The translations under genes were made by a program, and so were the position numbers. A DNA stretch of 30,042 nt, taken from positions 1-30,042 of the IMG/VR virus record IMGVR_UViG_3300028392_000023; one strand, 5' to 3'. Position 1 is the first letter of the stretch. Each line of letters opens with the position of its first letter. Below are positions 13,012 through 20,727 of this stretch, one piece after another. The DNA comes from a virus. The notes under the pieces are model-generated. The model did no database searches, was not told the origin of the DNA, and saw only the letters and a list, made by a program, of their open reading frames with translations.

Positions 13012-13451
13012 TGAGCAAACGAGAAGATATAGCAGCTAATATAATATCTGCATTAACAGCAATAACATCACCTATTACTTTAAAAAAAGTTACTAGAGAA
13101 CCATTTAGTGTTGATGAATTATCAGAACAGCAATATCCAGCAATTTACATACAGTCAGGTAATGAAATTAGATCAGATGAAACAATGTCATCATCTACAA
13201 TTACTAGGCAGGGACAAGCAGATTTTGTTATAGTTGGTTTTGTCAAAGGAAATACAAGTAATATTGACACCAAACGTAACGAACTCATAACCACTATTGA
13301 AACTACATTAAATAATGATAGAACGAGAAGTGGATATGCGAAAAATACTCAAGTTGTAGAAATATCTACAGATGAAGGTATTTTATTTCCAATCGGTGGA
13401 ATTAGAATGGTAGTGAGAGTTTTATATCATTACACTTCTGGCACACCATAA
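13011..13451 (+). CDS. Tail terminator protein
   Basis: A 146-residue protein. MSKREDIAANIISALTAI is an N-terminal helix, followed by a strand containing YPAIYIQSG. ADFVIVGFVKGNTSNIDTKR and ELITTIETTLNNDRTR follow, ending with a strand pair GGIRMVVRVLYHY. This alpha/beta order is typical of lambda gpU-like tail terminators, which cap the growing tail tube at the head-proximal end. The position before the tube protein fits. The start overlaps the previous stop (TAATG). Confidence 0.75.
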   Translation: MSKREDIAANIISALTAITSPITLKKVTREPFSVDELSEQQYPAIYIQSGNEIRSDETMSSSTITRQGQADFVIVGFVKGNTSNIDTKRNELITTIETTLNNDRTRSGYAKNTQVVEISTDEGILFPIGGIRMVVRVLYHYTSGTP

Positions 13452-13472
13452 TACTAACAAGGAGAACATAAA

Positions 13473-13868
13473 ATGGCAGGAAACGTACACACTGGATCAG
13501 AAGGAACTATTAAAGTAGGAACTGATACAGTAGGAGAACTTAGATCGTATTCACTAGAAACTACTGGTGCGACTATTGAATCTACAAACATGGGAACGAT
13601 TGCAAGAACATACAAAGCTGGTTTAACTAGTTGGCAAGGTACTGCAAGTTTATATTGGGACGAACTAGATGCTGGTCAAACAGCTTTAGCAGTTGGTTCT
13701 GAAATAACAATTAAAGTTTACCCAGAAGGTGCTTCAACTGGAGATAAATACTTTTCTGGTAATGCTATCGTAACAGCAAAATCAGTAAGTGCTTCTTTTG
13801 ATGGATTAGTTGAATCTACTATTTCTTTTACTGGAAATGGTGCTTTAACTTTAGCAACAGCAAGTTAA
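13473..13868 (+). CDS. Major tail tube protein
   Basis: A 131-residue all-beta protein. It starts MAGNVHTGSEGTIKVGTDTV, continues VGELRSYSLETTGATIEST, then the conserved SWQGTASLYWDELDAGQTAL segment, and ends with Ser/Thr-rich strands. This matches short tail tube proteins of siphoviruses and gene transfer agents. It polymerises as hexamers around the tape measure. A strong ribosome site (AAGGAG) fits high expression, in contrast to the capsid gene. Confidence 0.85.
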   Translation: MAGNVHTGSEGTIKVGTDTVGELRSYSLETTGATIESTNMGTIARTYKAGLTSWQGTASLYWDELDAGQTALAVGSEITIKVYPEGASTGDKYFSGNAIVTAKSVSASFDGLVESTISFTGNGALTLATAS

Positions 13869-13888
13869 TTAATTAAAAAGGAAGATAT

Positions 13889-14224
13889 ATGAACGTAATA
13901 GATAGAGTGAAGGCACAATTTGAATCTTTAGGAGTTAAAAAGATTGAGGTTGCTGAATGGGGCGAGGAAGGCAAACCTTTAGTAATATACTGCACACCAT
14001 TTACATTAGCAGAAAAAAGAAACTTATTTAAAGGTGCTAAAAATGATGATCTAGGAGTATTAGTAGATGCAATCGTTTTAAAAGCTAAAGATGCTGATGG
14101 TAATAAAATATTTAAGCTAGATGACAAACAAGTATTATTGAATAATGCTGACGCAAATGTTATAGCTAGAGTATCAACAGAAATGTTGAATGGTGTTTCT
14201 TACGAGGAAGCTGAAAAAAAGTAA
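13889..14224 (+). CDS. Tail assembly chaperone, short (G-like) product
   Basis: A 111-residue protein just before the tape measure. It starts MNVIDRVKAQFESLGVKKI and includes WGEEGKPLVIYCTPFTLAEK, a beta element typical of tail assembly chaperones. It ends EEAEKK at TAA 14222-14224. The termination codon sits directly behind a slippery A_AAA_AAG, so this is the unshifted product of a G/GT-type pair. A strong ribosome site (AAGGAAG) precedes ATG 13889. It coats the tape measure before tube polymerisation. Confidence 0.85.
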   Translation: MNVIDRVKAQFESLGVKKIEVAEWGEEGKPLVIYCTPFTLAEKRNLFKGAKNDDLGVLVDAIVLKAKDADGNKIFKLDDKQVLLNNADANVIARVSTEMLNGVSYEEAEKK

Positions 14225-14409
14225 GATTTGATTCGGAGTTATATTCTATACTTGCTCTGGGTCATGAATTAAAAAAAAGTATGGAAGAAGTTCTTCTTAT
14301 GACCCAAGAAGAATTTTACTATTGGATAGCTTACTTTAAAGTGAAGGCAGACAAAGAGAAACTTTATAATGCAAGATCAAAACATCAAAATACGCATAGA
14401 CGCAGTTGA
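13889..14409 (+). CDS. Tail assembly chaperone, -1 frameshift (GT-like) product, 173 aa
   Basis: Reading 13889-14221, then re-reading base 14221 in the -1 frame, gives the 111-residue protein plus 62 residues up to TGA 14407-14409. The extension begins VRFDSELYSILALGHELKKS and contains MTQEEFYYWIAYFKVKAD, a typical chaperone C-terminal element (E-E-F-x-x-W-x-A-Y-F). It explains the 144-nt gap before the tape-measure start at 14369, which it overlaps by 41 nt. The slippery site is the same heptamer as in Escherichia coli dnaX. Confidence 0.85.
14215..14221 (+). promoter_or_regulatory. Programmed -1 frameshift slippery site A_AAA_AAG
   Basis: The seven bases form a canonical X_XXY_YYZ heptamer in phase with the zero frame (last base of GAA, then AAA, AAG), immediately followed by TAA. 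The -1 frame stays open for 62 codons with a recognisable chaperone motif. No obvious strong downstream hairpin was found. The stop codon next to the slip site may act as the pause. Confidence 0.88.
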
Positions 14410-16273
14410 TAATACAAAAAAGGCATTTAACGACTTACAAGGTTCTCTAAAAGATAGTAGCAATAGTTTATTCTCATTTCAAAACGCATTAAAATCATAC
14501 ATCACCTTTGAATTAGCTAGAAAAATATTTGATATAAGTGCTTCTTTCCAAGATATGAAAGTTGCTTTAAATCAAGTAACTGGTTCTGCTGAACAAGGTG
14601 GTAGAGCATTTGATTTCTTAAATAAATTCTCTGAAACATCAAGATTTAACATTAAAGATTTATCTAATGCTTTTATATTACTTTACAGATCAGGAATTAA
14701 TCCAACAGAAGAATTATTAAAAACATTTACTGATACAGCAGCAGCTACTCAACAACCATTAGAAACACTAAATGCTTTAATCCTTTTATTCACTAAAGGA
14801 ACTGAAGGTGGAATGGGGTTATTACAATTTAGAAGATTAGAAAGTGAAGGTGTGCCAGTATTTAAAATATTAAGAGAACAATTTGGTTTAAGCAAAACTG
14901 GTGTAGAAGAATATTTAAAAAGCATTGAAGGTTCAACGTATGTATTTGATTTATTAAGACAAGGATTATCAAAAACATTTGGTGGAACAGAAGCTGCCAA
15001 TGCTAAAAATTTATCAACTACATTTGATGATGTAAAGAACGCAGCAGAAAAATTTGCAGCTTCATTAGGTGATGCTGGATTAAACAAAGTATTAGCACAA
15101 ACATTTATACTATTAAAAGACTTAATTGATCTTATTAAAAATTCTGAAATAGCTAAATTTCTTGGTCTTATTGGAACTGGAATAGGAATTGTAGCAGATA
15201 AAATTGGTGAAGGTGTAGAAGCTTATAAAAAAGCTAAAAAAGGATATCAAGAAGCAATAGGAATGGGTGGCAAAACTGTTATTGCACCTGAAGCACCAAA
15301 AACACCAGCACCCAATACATTAATAGAAGAAGTTTATTCTCAATTAAATACTGCTTCAAAAACATTTGAAGTTCAATGGTTAAGAATTAATGATATTATT
15401 GCAAAAGGAACAGTTGGTGCAATTAAATCAGTATCTCAAGGAATAGCAGAATCAATAATATTAGGAAAAAAACTAGAAACATCATTTAAAGAAATAGCAC
15501 AAAAAATATTAGTTAATATTATTGCAAGTCTTATTGAAGAACAAATTATTAAAGGTGCAATATATATTCTTGAACAACTTTCAACAATAGAAGCATTTAA
15601 AAAACTTGGAATTGAAAAATTAATTACTATTGAAAAACAAAAACAAGCTAAAGCAGAAGGAAGAGACACTACTGGTGGAACTACAACAACTACTACAACT
15701 GGTATTTTAGAAGATATAGTTAATTATACAAAAGAAGCTTTTAAATATATTCAAGGAATATTTGATGATTTTGGTAATATATTATCTGATATTGGAAATT
15801 CATTAATGAATTCAATTAATAATATATTTGGAGATATAGGAAATAATATTGGCGATATATTTAATAACTTAGGAAATAGTCTAGGAGATATATTTAATTC
15901 AATAAGTGGTTCTTTAGGAGATATATTAGGAAGCATTGGAAACTTTGGTGGTGGTGGTGGTGGAAACGGTGGTATTGATTGGGGAACTCTTATGGATATT
16001 GGAAGTATGTTATTTTTAGCTGAAGGTGGTTCTGTAACTGCTGGACAACCTTATGTTGTTGGAGAACGAGGTAGAGAATTATTTATACCAAATCAAAGCG
16101 GAACAATGATACCAAACCATGATCTTGGAACTACTGGTGGAACAAGTATTAATTTTACAATAAATGCTACAGATGTTAGAGGAGTACAAGAACTATTAAT
16201 TAACAATAGAGCAACGATTACTAATTTAGTTAATCAAGCTTTAAACCAAAGAGGAAAATCTAGTATCGTATGA
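14369..16273 (+). CDS. Tape measure protein
   Basis: A 634-residue protein. The N-terminal half is helical with the tape-measure start MQDQNIKIRIDAVDNTKKAF and a TMP core (SASFQDMKVALNQVTGSAEQ; LSNAFILLYRSGINPTEELL). The middle is amphipathic. Residues about 464-518 form five 11-residue repeats (IFGDIGNNIGD / IFNNLGNSLGD / IFNSISGSLGD and neighbours) ending in a poly-Gly run. The C-terminus has FLAEGGSVTAGQPYVVGERG and ELFIPNQSG, the lambda-type tape-measure tail motif. It sets tail length and probably enters the host envelope. The length suggests a short tail of very roughly 90-100 nm, by the usual 0.15 nm per residue. Confidence 0.93.
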   Translation: MQDQNIKIRIDAVDNTKKAFNDLQGSLKDSSNSLFSFQNALKSYITFELARKIFDISASFQDMKVALNQVTGSAEQGGRAFDFLNKFSETSRFNIKDLSNAFILLYRSGINPTEELLKTFTDTAAATQQPLETLNALILLFTKGTEGGMGLLQFRRLESEGVPVFKILREQFGLSKTGVEEYLKSIEGSTYVFDLLRQGLSKTFGGTEAANAKNLSTTFDDVKNAAEKFAASLGDAGLNKVLAQTFILLKDLIDLIKNSEIAKFLGLIGTGIGIVADKIGEGVEAYKKAKKGYQEAIGMGGKTVIAPEAPKTPAPNTLIEEVYSQLNTASKTFEVQWLRINDIIAKGTVGAIKSVSQGIAESIILGKKLETSFKEIAQKILVNIIASLIEEQIIKGAIYILEQLSTIEAFKKLGIEKLITIEKQKQAKAEGRDTTGGTTTTTTTGILEDIVNYTKEAFKYIQGIFDDFGNILSDIGNSLMNSINNIFGDIGNNIGDIFNNLGNSLGDIFNSISGSLGDILGSIGNFGGGGGGNGGIDWGTLMDIGSMLFLAEGGSVTAGQPYVVGERGRELFIPNQSGTMIPNHDLGTTGGTSINFTINATDVRGVQELLINNRATITNLVNQALNQRGKSSIV

Positions 16274-16872
16274 GTGGAACATTTCCAAGCAGTCCAAAAG
16301 CTAGTTCAATATCTATAAATTCTCAACAGAATACTATTATTTCAACAACAACTTCTGGCAGACGACAAGCAAGACAAATAGATGGTCAAAGATTTGGAAT
16401 AAGAGTTAATTTTCCAACAATGAGCAGATCAGAATTTGCACCAATTATTGCTTTCATAATGAAACAAAGATCACAATTAGAATCATTTAATTATGTTGTA
16501 CCAACAGTTTCAACATTACAAGGTTCGGCATCAACAGTTATTTCTACTACTGGAAGTCATGCTGCTGGAGTAACTTCTATTAATTTAACTGGAATGACTG
16601 CATCACAATCAGGAATATTTAAAGCTGGAGATTTCATAAGATTTACTGGTCAGAATAAAGTTTATATGGTTATTTCAGATGTATCATCAAATGGTTCTGG
16701 TAACGGAACAATGACTATTGAACCACCATTAAGATCAACAGTAACAACTGGAACAGTTTTAATTTATTCAAATGTTGATTTTACAGTTGGACTTATATCT
16801 GATGTTCAAGAATTTAATGTAGGAACAGAAAATCTATTTAATTATCAAGTTGATCTTATTGAGGTTCTGTAA
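16270..16872 (+). CDS. Distal tail / minor tail protein
   Basis: A 200-residue beta-rich protein, ATGA-coupled to the tape measure. After an N-terminal Ser-rich stretch it contains SGRRQARQIDGQRFGIRVNF, then PTMSRSEFAPIIAFIMKQRS. This is a pattern I recall in phage distal-tail proteins that precede the hub. An insert at about 85-160 is Thr/Ser/Gly-rich. It occupies the slot of gene-transfer-agent gp12/lambda M-like proteins. The exact family name is uncertain. Confidence 0.68.
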   Translation: MSGTFPSSPKASSISINSQQNTIISTTTSGRRQARQIDGQRFGIRVNFPTMSRSEFAPIIAFIMKQRSQLESFNYVVPTVSTLQGSASTVISTTGSHAAGVTSINLTGMTASQSGIFKAGDFIRFTGQNKVYMVISDVSSNGSGNGTMTIEPPLRSTVTTGTVLIYSNVDFTVGLISDVQEFNVGTENLFNYQVDLIEVL

Positions 16873-17426
16873 TGACAAGATCATTAAGTGGAAGTCTCAC
16901 AACAGAACTAGCAACTAATAAACTAAATCCAGTTGAATTAATCTATATCGGAGTAAGTTCAGGATATTATTATACAGATCATTACAAAGACATTACATTT
17001 AACGGCAATACTTATTTAGCTTCATCTTTAGTTCTTGGAGTATCAGATGTTAGTGAAAGTTCAGAAGTATCAGTTACAGATTTAGTGGTTAAATTCTCTG
17101 GTGCAGATCAAACAATAGTTTCATTATTTCTTAATAATGATTACATGAATAAACGTGCTTATGTTTACAGAGGATTCTTAGACGATAGCCAAGCATTAAT
17201 ATCTGACCCATTTCTTTTATTTGATGGAAGAATAGATAACTTTAATATTAACGAAACAGAAAATGTATCTGATGTAACTGTTTCAATAGCATCTCATTGG
17301 TCTGATTTTGATAAGATTGCTGGAAGAAAAACAAATACTAATTCACAAAAATTATACTTCTCTACTGACAAAGGTTTTGATTACGCATCTCAATCTGTTA
17401 GAGAAATTAAATGGGGTAGAGCATGA
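16872..17426 (+). CDS. Minor tail / tail-tip protein (DUF2163-like)
   Basis: A 184-residue protein with MTRSLSGSLTTELATNKLNP, then ELIYIGV, VVKFSGADQTIVSLFL, LLFDGRIDNFNINE and a C-terminal SHWSDFDKIAGRKTN, NSQKLYFSTDKGFDYA and REIKWG. The order of the beta domain and the final cysteine-free SQ...F..DKGF...WG motif fits L- or DUF2163-like tail-tip proteins. The start overlaps the upstream stop by one base and has GAGG upstream. It is followed by an acyltransferase rather than the usual peptidase. Confidence 0.7.
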   Translation: MTRSLSGSLTTELATNKLNPVELIYIGVSSGYYYTDHYKDITFNGNTYLASSLVLGVSDVSESSEVSVTDLVVKFSGADQTIVSLFLNNDYMNKRAYVYRGFLDDSQALISDPFLLFDGRIDNFNINETENVSDVTVSIASHWSDFDKIAGRKTNTNSQKLYFSTDKGFDYASQSVREIKWGRA

Positions 17427-17854
17427 ATGATTTCTACCGAATTGTTTCGGTATATAGACATTTTGAAAAATATAACAAATACACTTATGCACAAATCGCT
17501 AATCACATACTTCCATCATTTAATCTTGGACAATATCAATTGCATAAAGACAAAAATGAAATCATTGGATATACAAACTGGGCATTACTTAACGACATAG
17601 TAGAACATAGATTTATGAAAACTGGACAATTAAAAGCTAATGAATGGAATTGTGGAACTAATCTTTGGCATATTGAAACATTAGCTAAAAGAAATCTAAA
17701 AGAAATTATGTCTTGGACTAAAGATCATTTCACAAACTTATACGGAATAGATAAGCCAATTAAATGGATAAGAGTTAAAGAAGATAAGATTGTTAAGCAT
17801 CAAGTAAGACTTACTAAACCAAGTTGGAATTTAGGTGGTAGAATAAATGGGTAG
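17423..17854 (+). CDS. HlyC-type lysine acyltransferase in the tail-tip operon
   Basis: A 143-residue protein that lines up with the toxin-activating acyltransferases (HlyC/ApxC, PF02794). HILPSFNLGQYQL (28-40) matches VLPAIxxNQYvL. YTNWALLNDIVEHRF (50-64) matches the csWANLsxExE segment. LKANEWNCG (70-78) matches LvaeDWtsG. LWHIETLAKR (81-90) matches rWFIDWIAPF, with Glu85 in place of the catalytic Asp. Candidate catalytic histidines are His13 and His28. WIRVKE echoes aIRVDp. In RTX systems the enzyme transfers fatty acyl groups from acyl-ACP to lysines. Here it replaces the NlpC/P60 peptidase slot, with a 4-nt overlap upstream and 8-nt overlap into the hub gene. A tail protein is the likely substrate by inference. 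Confidence 0.78.
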   Translation: MNDFYRIVSVYRHFEKYNKYTYAQIANHILPSFNLGQYQLHKDKNEIIGYTNWALLNDIVEHRFMKTGQLKANEWNCGTNLWHIETLAKRNLKEIMSWTKDHFTNLYGIDKPIKWIRVKEDKIVKHQVRLTKPSWNLGGRING

Positions 17855-20720
17855 TATTTTTAAATCAATAACTAAAGTATTTTCAACTGTTACTTCAATA
17901 GTTCAATCTGCTATTTCTTGGTTACAACCAACTAAACCATCTAAAAATCCTAGCAATCAATCTACTTTTGAATCTGCTCAAGGAGTTCTAGTTAATAAAG
18001 ATTCTAATGATGCACAAATACCAGTTATATATGGAAAAAGGCAAGTTGGTATTTCAAGAGTATTTGTAGAAAGTTCAGGAAGCAATAATACATATCTTTA
18101 TGTTGCTGGAGTGCTTTGCGAAGGTGGAGATAATGGAATACAATCTATTGAAGAAATTTTAATTGATGACAAATTAGTAACTTGGTCTGGTTCATTAACT
18201 GATGGTGCAACTGTAACAGTATCAAGTTCAGATGCTAATTTTTATAAAGATGGAAGTTTAATATCAGCACAATGTTTTTTTGGTAAAGATGATCAATCAG
18301 CTTCATCATTATTAGATGAAAGCACAAACTGGGATTCTAACTATAAACTATCTGGTGTTGCTTATATTGCTTTTAAATTTACTTGGAATCAAGATGCTTT
18401 TAACGGAATACCTGATGTTAAAGTTACTTTAAAAGGTAAGAAGATTTATGACCCAAGATTAGATTCAACTAAAGGTGGTTCTGGTTCACAAAGAGAATCC
18501 ACATCATCTACTTGGACTTATTCTGCAAACTCATCATTAGTTCTTTTAGATTATTTAAGAAATTCAAGATATGGAAAAGGATTACCAACTTCTGCATTTG
18601 AAACTAATTACGATTCTTTTAAAAGTTCTGCAACAACTTGCGAAACACAAGTAGTTCCTTATACAAGTGGTTCAACAATTAATCTATTTGAAACTCATGC
18701 AGTATTAGATTCATCACAAAAAGTTATAGATAATGTAAGAGAATTATTAACTCCTATGAGAGCAATATTTACTTACACTCAAGGAACATACAAACTTATA
18801 ATAGAAGATTCTGGTTCTTCTGCATTAACATTAACTTCTGATAATATAATTGGTGGTATTAAAATTCTTGGAGAAAAGAAAAACTCTAAATATAATAGAG
18901 TTATAGGAACATTTACTAATCCAAATAAAGATTGGCAAAATGATACAGTATCTTTTCCACCATTTGATGATTCTGGTTTGCCTAATGGAGATCAATTTGC
19001 AACAATGTTAGCTGCTGACAATTCAATTCTATTAGAAGGTAGATTTGATTTTAAACATATTACAAATCCATATCAAGCTGAAGAACTTTGCGAAATAATA
19101 CTAAGACGTTCTAGAGATGCTTTAGGAGTTGAAGTTAAATGTACTTCTGAAGTAATTAATTTAACTATTGGAGATATTGTTAATCTTACTTATTCTACTG
19201 GTGGCTTTAGTGCAAAACCATTTAGAGTTATGGGTATGGCAATTAACTCTGATAGTACAGTTGGATTACAATTAGTTGAACATCAAGATAACTTCTATAC
19301 TTGGAGTTCAAAAGCACAAGCACCTACAATCGCTGATACAACTTTACCTAATCCTAATAATGTATCTGCACCAGCTTCAGTTACTTTATCAGATCAATTA
19401 ATTCAGTACTCAGATGGAGTTGTTATAACTGCTTTAGATGTAACCATTGGTGCTTCTCCTGATAGTTTTGTTGATTACTACCAAGTTGAATACAAATTAA
19501 GCACAGAAACAGATTATATTATTGCTGGACAAGGAAAAGGATTAACTCAAAGAATATTAAACGTAATAGATGGAGAAACTTATAATGTTAGAGTTAAAGC
19601 ATTTAATACTTTAGGTGCTTCATCAACATATACTTCTGCATCAAGATTAATTATTGGTGGAACAGCACCACCTAGTGATGTAAATGATTTTACTTGTAAT
19701 ATTATAGGAAGTGATGCACATTTAAACTGGTCGCAAATACCTGATTTAGATTTAGCACACTACACAGTTAGATTTAGTACATTAACTACTAATGCTAATT
19801 GGGCAAACTCAGTTACACTAATTGAAAAAGTTGCAAGACCAGCAACAAGCATAACTGTTCCAGCAAGAATTGGTTCTTATTTAATTAAAGCAGTAGATAA
19901 AAATGGAAACTACTCATCTAATGAAGCTGTCATAGCAACTAATATATTAGAAGTTGGAAATTTTAATGCAGTTGCAACACAAACTGAATCTCCTACTTTT
20001 TCAGGAACAACTTATAGAACAGTTGTAATTGATAATACATTAAGATTAGATTCTTCAGAATTATTTGATTCTGGTATAGGAAATTTTGATTCAGGAACAA
20101 CATTATTTGATTCTGGATTAACCTCTTATGATCTATATTCGTTAGGATATTATTATTTTGCTTCACCTATAAATCTTGGTAATATTTATACATCAAGAAT
20201 AACTGCATCTATTACTCAAACTGCTGATAATATAGATGATTTATTTGATTCAAGAACTGGAAACTTTGATGACGAATCTTCTAATTTTGATGGAGATGCA
20301 CCAGCTAATTGTAATGCACATTTAGAAATTGCACTATCTAATGATGGAACAACTTATACAAATTATAGAAATTTTGTAGTTGGAGATTACACAGCAAAAT
20401 ATTTAAAATTTAGAGTTATGATGACTTCTGATGATCTTTCCTCTACACCAGTTATTTCTGCTTTAAGTGTAACTGTGGATATGGAAGATAGAATATTTAG
20501 TGGTAATGATATCATTTCAGGAACAGGAACTTATTCAGTAACTTTTACTTATCCTTTTTATTCTTCAAGTTATGCAGTAGGAATAACTGCTCAAGGATTG
20601 AACACAGGAGATTACTTTACAATTTCAAGTAAAACTGTTAATGGTTTCAATGTAGCATTTAAAAACAGTAGTGGTTCAGGAGTTAGTAAGACTTTTGACT
20701 ATTTAGCTAAAGGATATTAG
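17847..20720 (+). CDS. Tail hub / host-specificity protein (lambda J-like)
   Basis: A 957-residue protein. The N-terminus MGSIFKSITKVFSTVTSIVQ is amphipathic. IPVIYGKRQVGISRVFVES (58-76) and LYVAGVLCEGG match the start of J/GTA hub proteins. LLDYLRNSRYGKGLP and the FTYTQGTYKLIIEDSGS region continue the hub. Two fibronectin-III-like domains lie at about 510-605 and 612-700. Near residues 735-815 are two copies of an FDS...GNFD...FD motif (LFDSGIGNFDSGTTLFDSG and LFDSRTGNFDDESSNFDGD), possibly metal-binding. The C-terminal 80 residues look like a small adhesion domain. It ends the tail-tip operon. Confidence 0.88.
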   Translation: MGSIFKSITKVFSTVTSIVQSAISWLQPTKPSKNPSNQSTFESAQGVLVNKDSNDAQIPVIYGKRQVGISRVFVESSGSNNTYLYVAGVLCEGGDNGIQSIEEILIDDKLVTWSGSLTDGATVTVSSSDANFYKDGSLISAQCFFGKDDQSASSLLDESTNWDSNYKLSGVAYIAFKFTWNQDAFNGIPDVKVTLKGKKIYDPRLDSTKGGSGSQRESTSSTWTYSANSSLVLLDYLRNSRYGKGLPTSAFETNYDSFKSSATTCETQVVPYTSGSTINLFETHAVLDSSQKVIDNVRELLTPMRAIFTYTQGTYKLIIEDSGSSALTLTSDNIIGGIKILGEKKNSKYNRVIGTFTNPNKDWQNDTVSFPPFDDSGLPNGDQFATMLAADNSILLEGRFDFKHITNPYQAEELCEIILRRSRDALGVEVKCTSEVINLTIGDIVNLTYSTGGFSAKPFRVMGMAINSDSTVGLQLVEHQDNFYTWSSKAQAPTIADTTLPNPNNVSAPASVTLSDQLIQYSDGVVITALDVTIGASPDSFVDYYQVEYKLSTETDYIIAGQGKGLTQRILNVIDGETYNVRVKAFNTLGASSTYTSASRLIIGGTAPPSDVNDFTCNIIGSDAHLNWSQIPDLDLAHYTVRFSTLTTNANWANSVTLIEKVARPATSITVPARIGSYLIKAVDKNGNYSSNEAVIATNILEVGNFNAVATQTESPTFSGTTYRTVVIDNTLRLDSSELFDSGIGNFDSGTTLFDSGLTSYDLYSLGYYYFASPINLGNIYTSRITASITQTADNIDDLFDSRTGNFDDESSNFDGDAPANCNAHLEIALSNDGTTYTNYRNFVVGDYTAKYLKFRVMMTSDDLSSTPVISALSVTVDMEDRIFSGNDIISGTGTYSVTFTYPFYSSSYAVGITAQGLNTGDYFTISSKTVNGFNVAFKNSSGSGVSKTFDYLAKGY

Positions 20721-20727
20721 ATAGAAT

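Noticed and set aside
14749-15087. Minus-strand frame opposite the tape measure
   Set aside because: Shadow of the helical coding sequence, without a start context.
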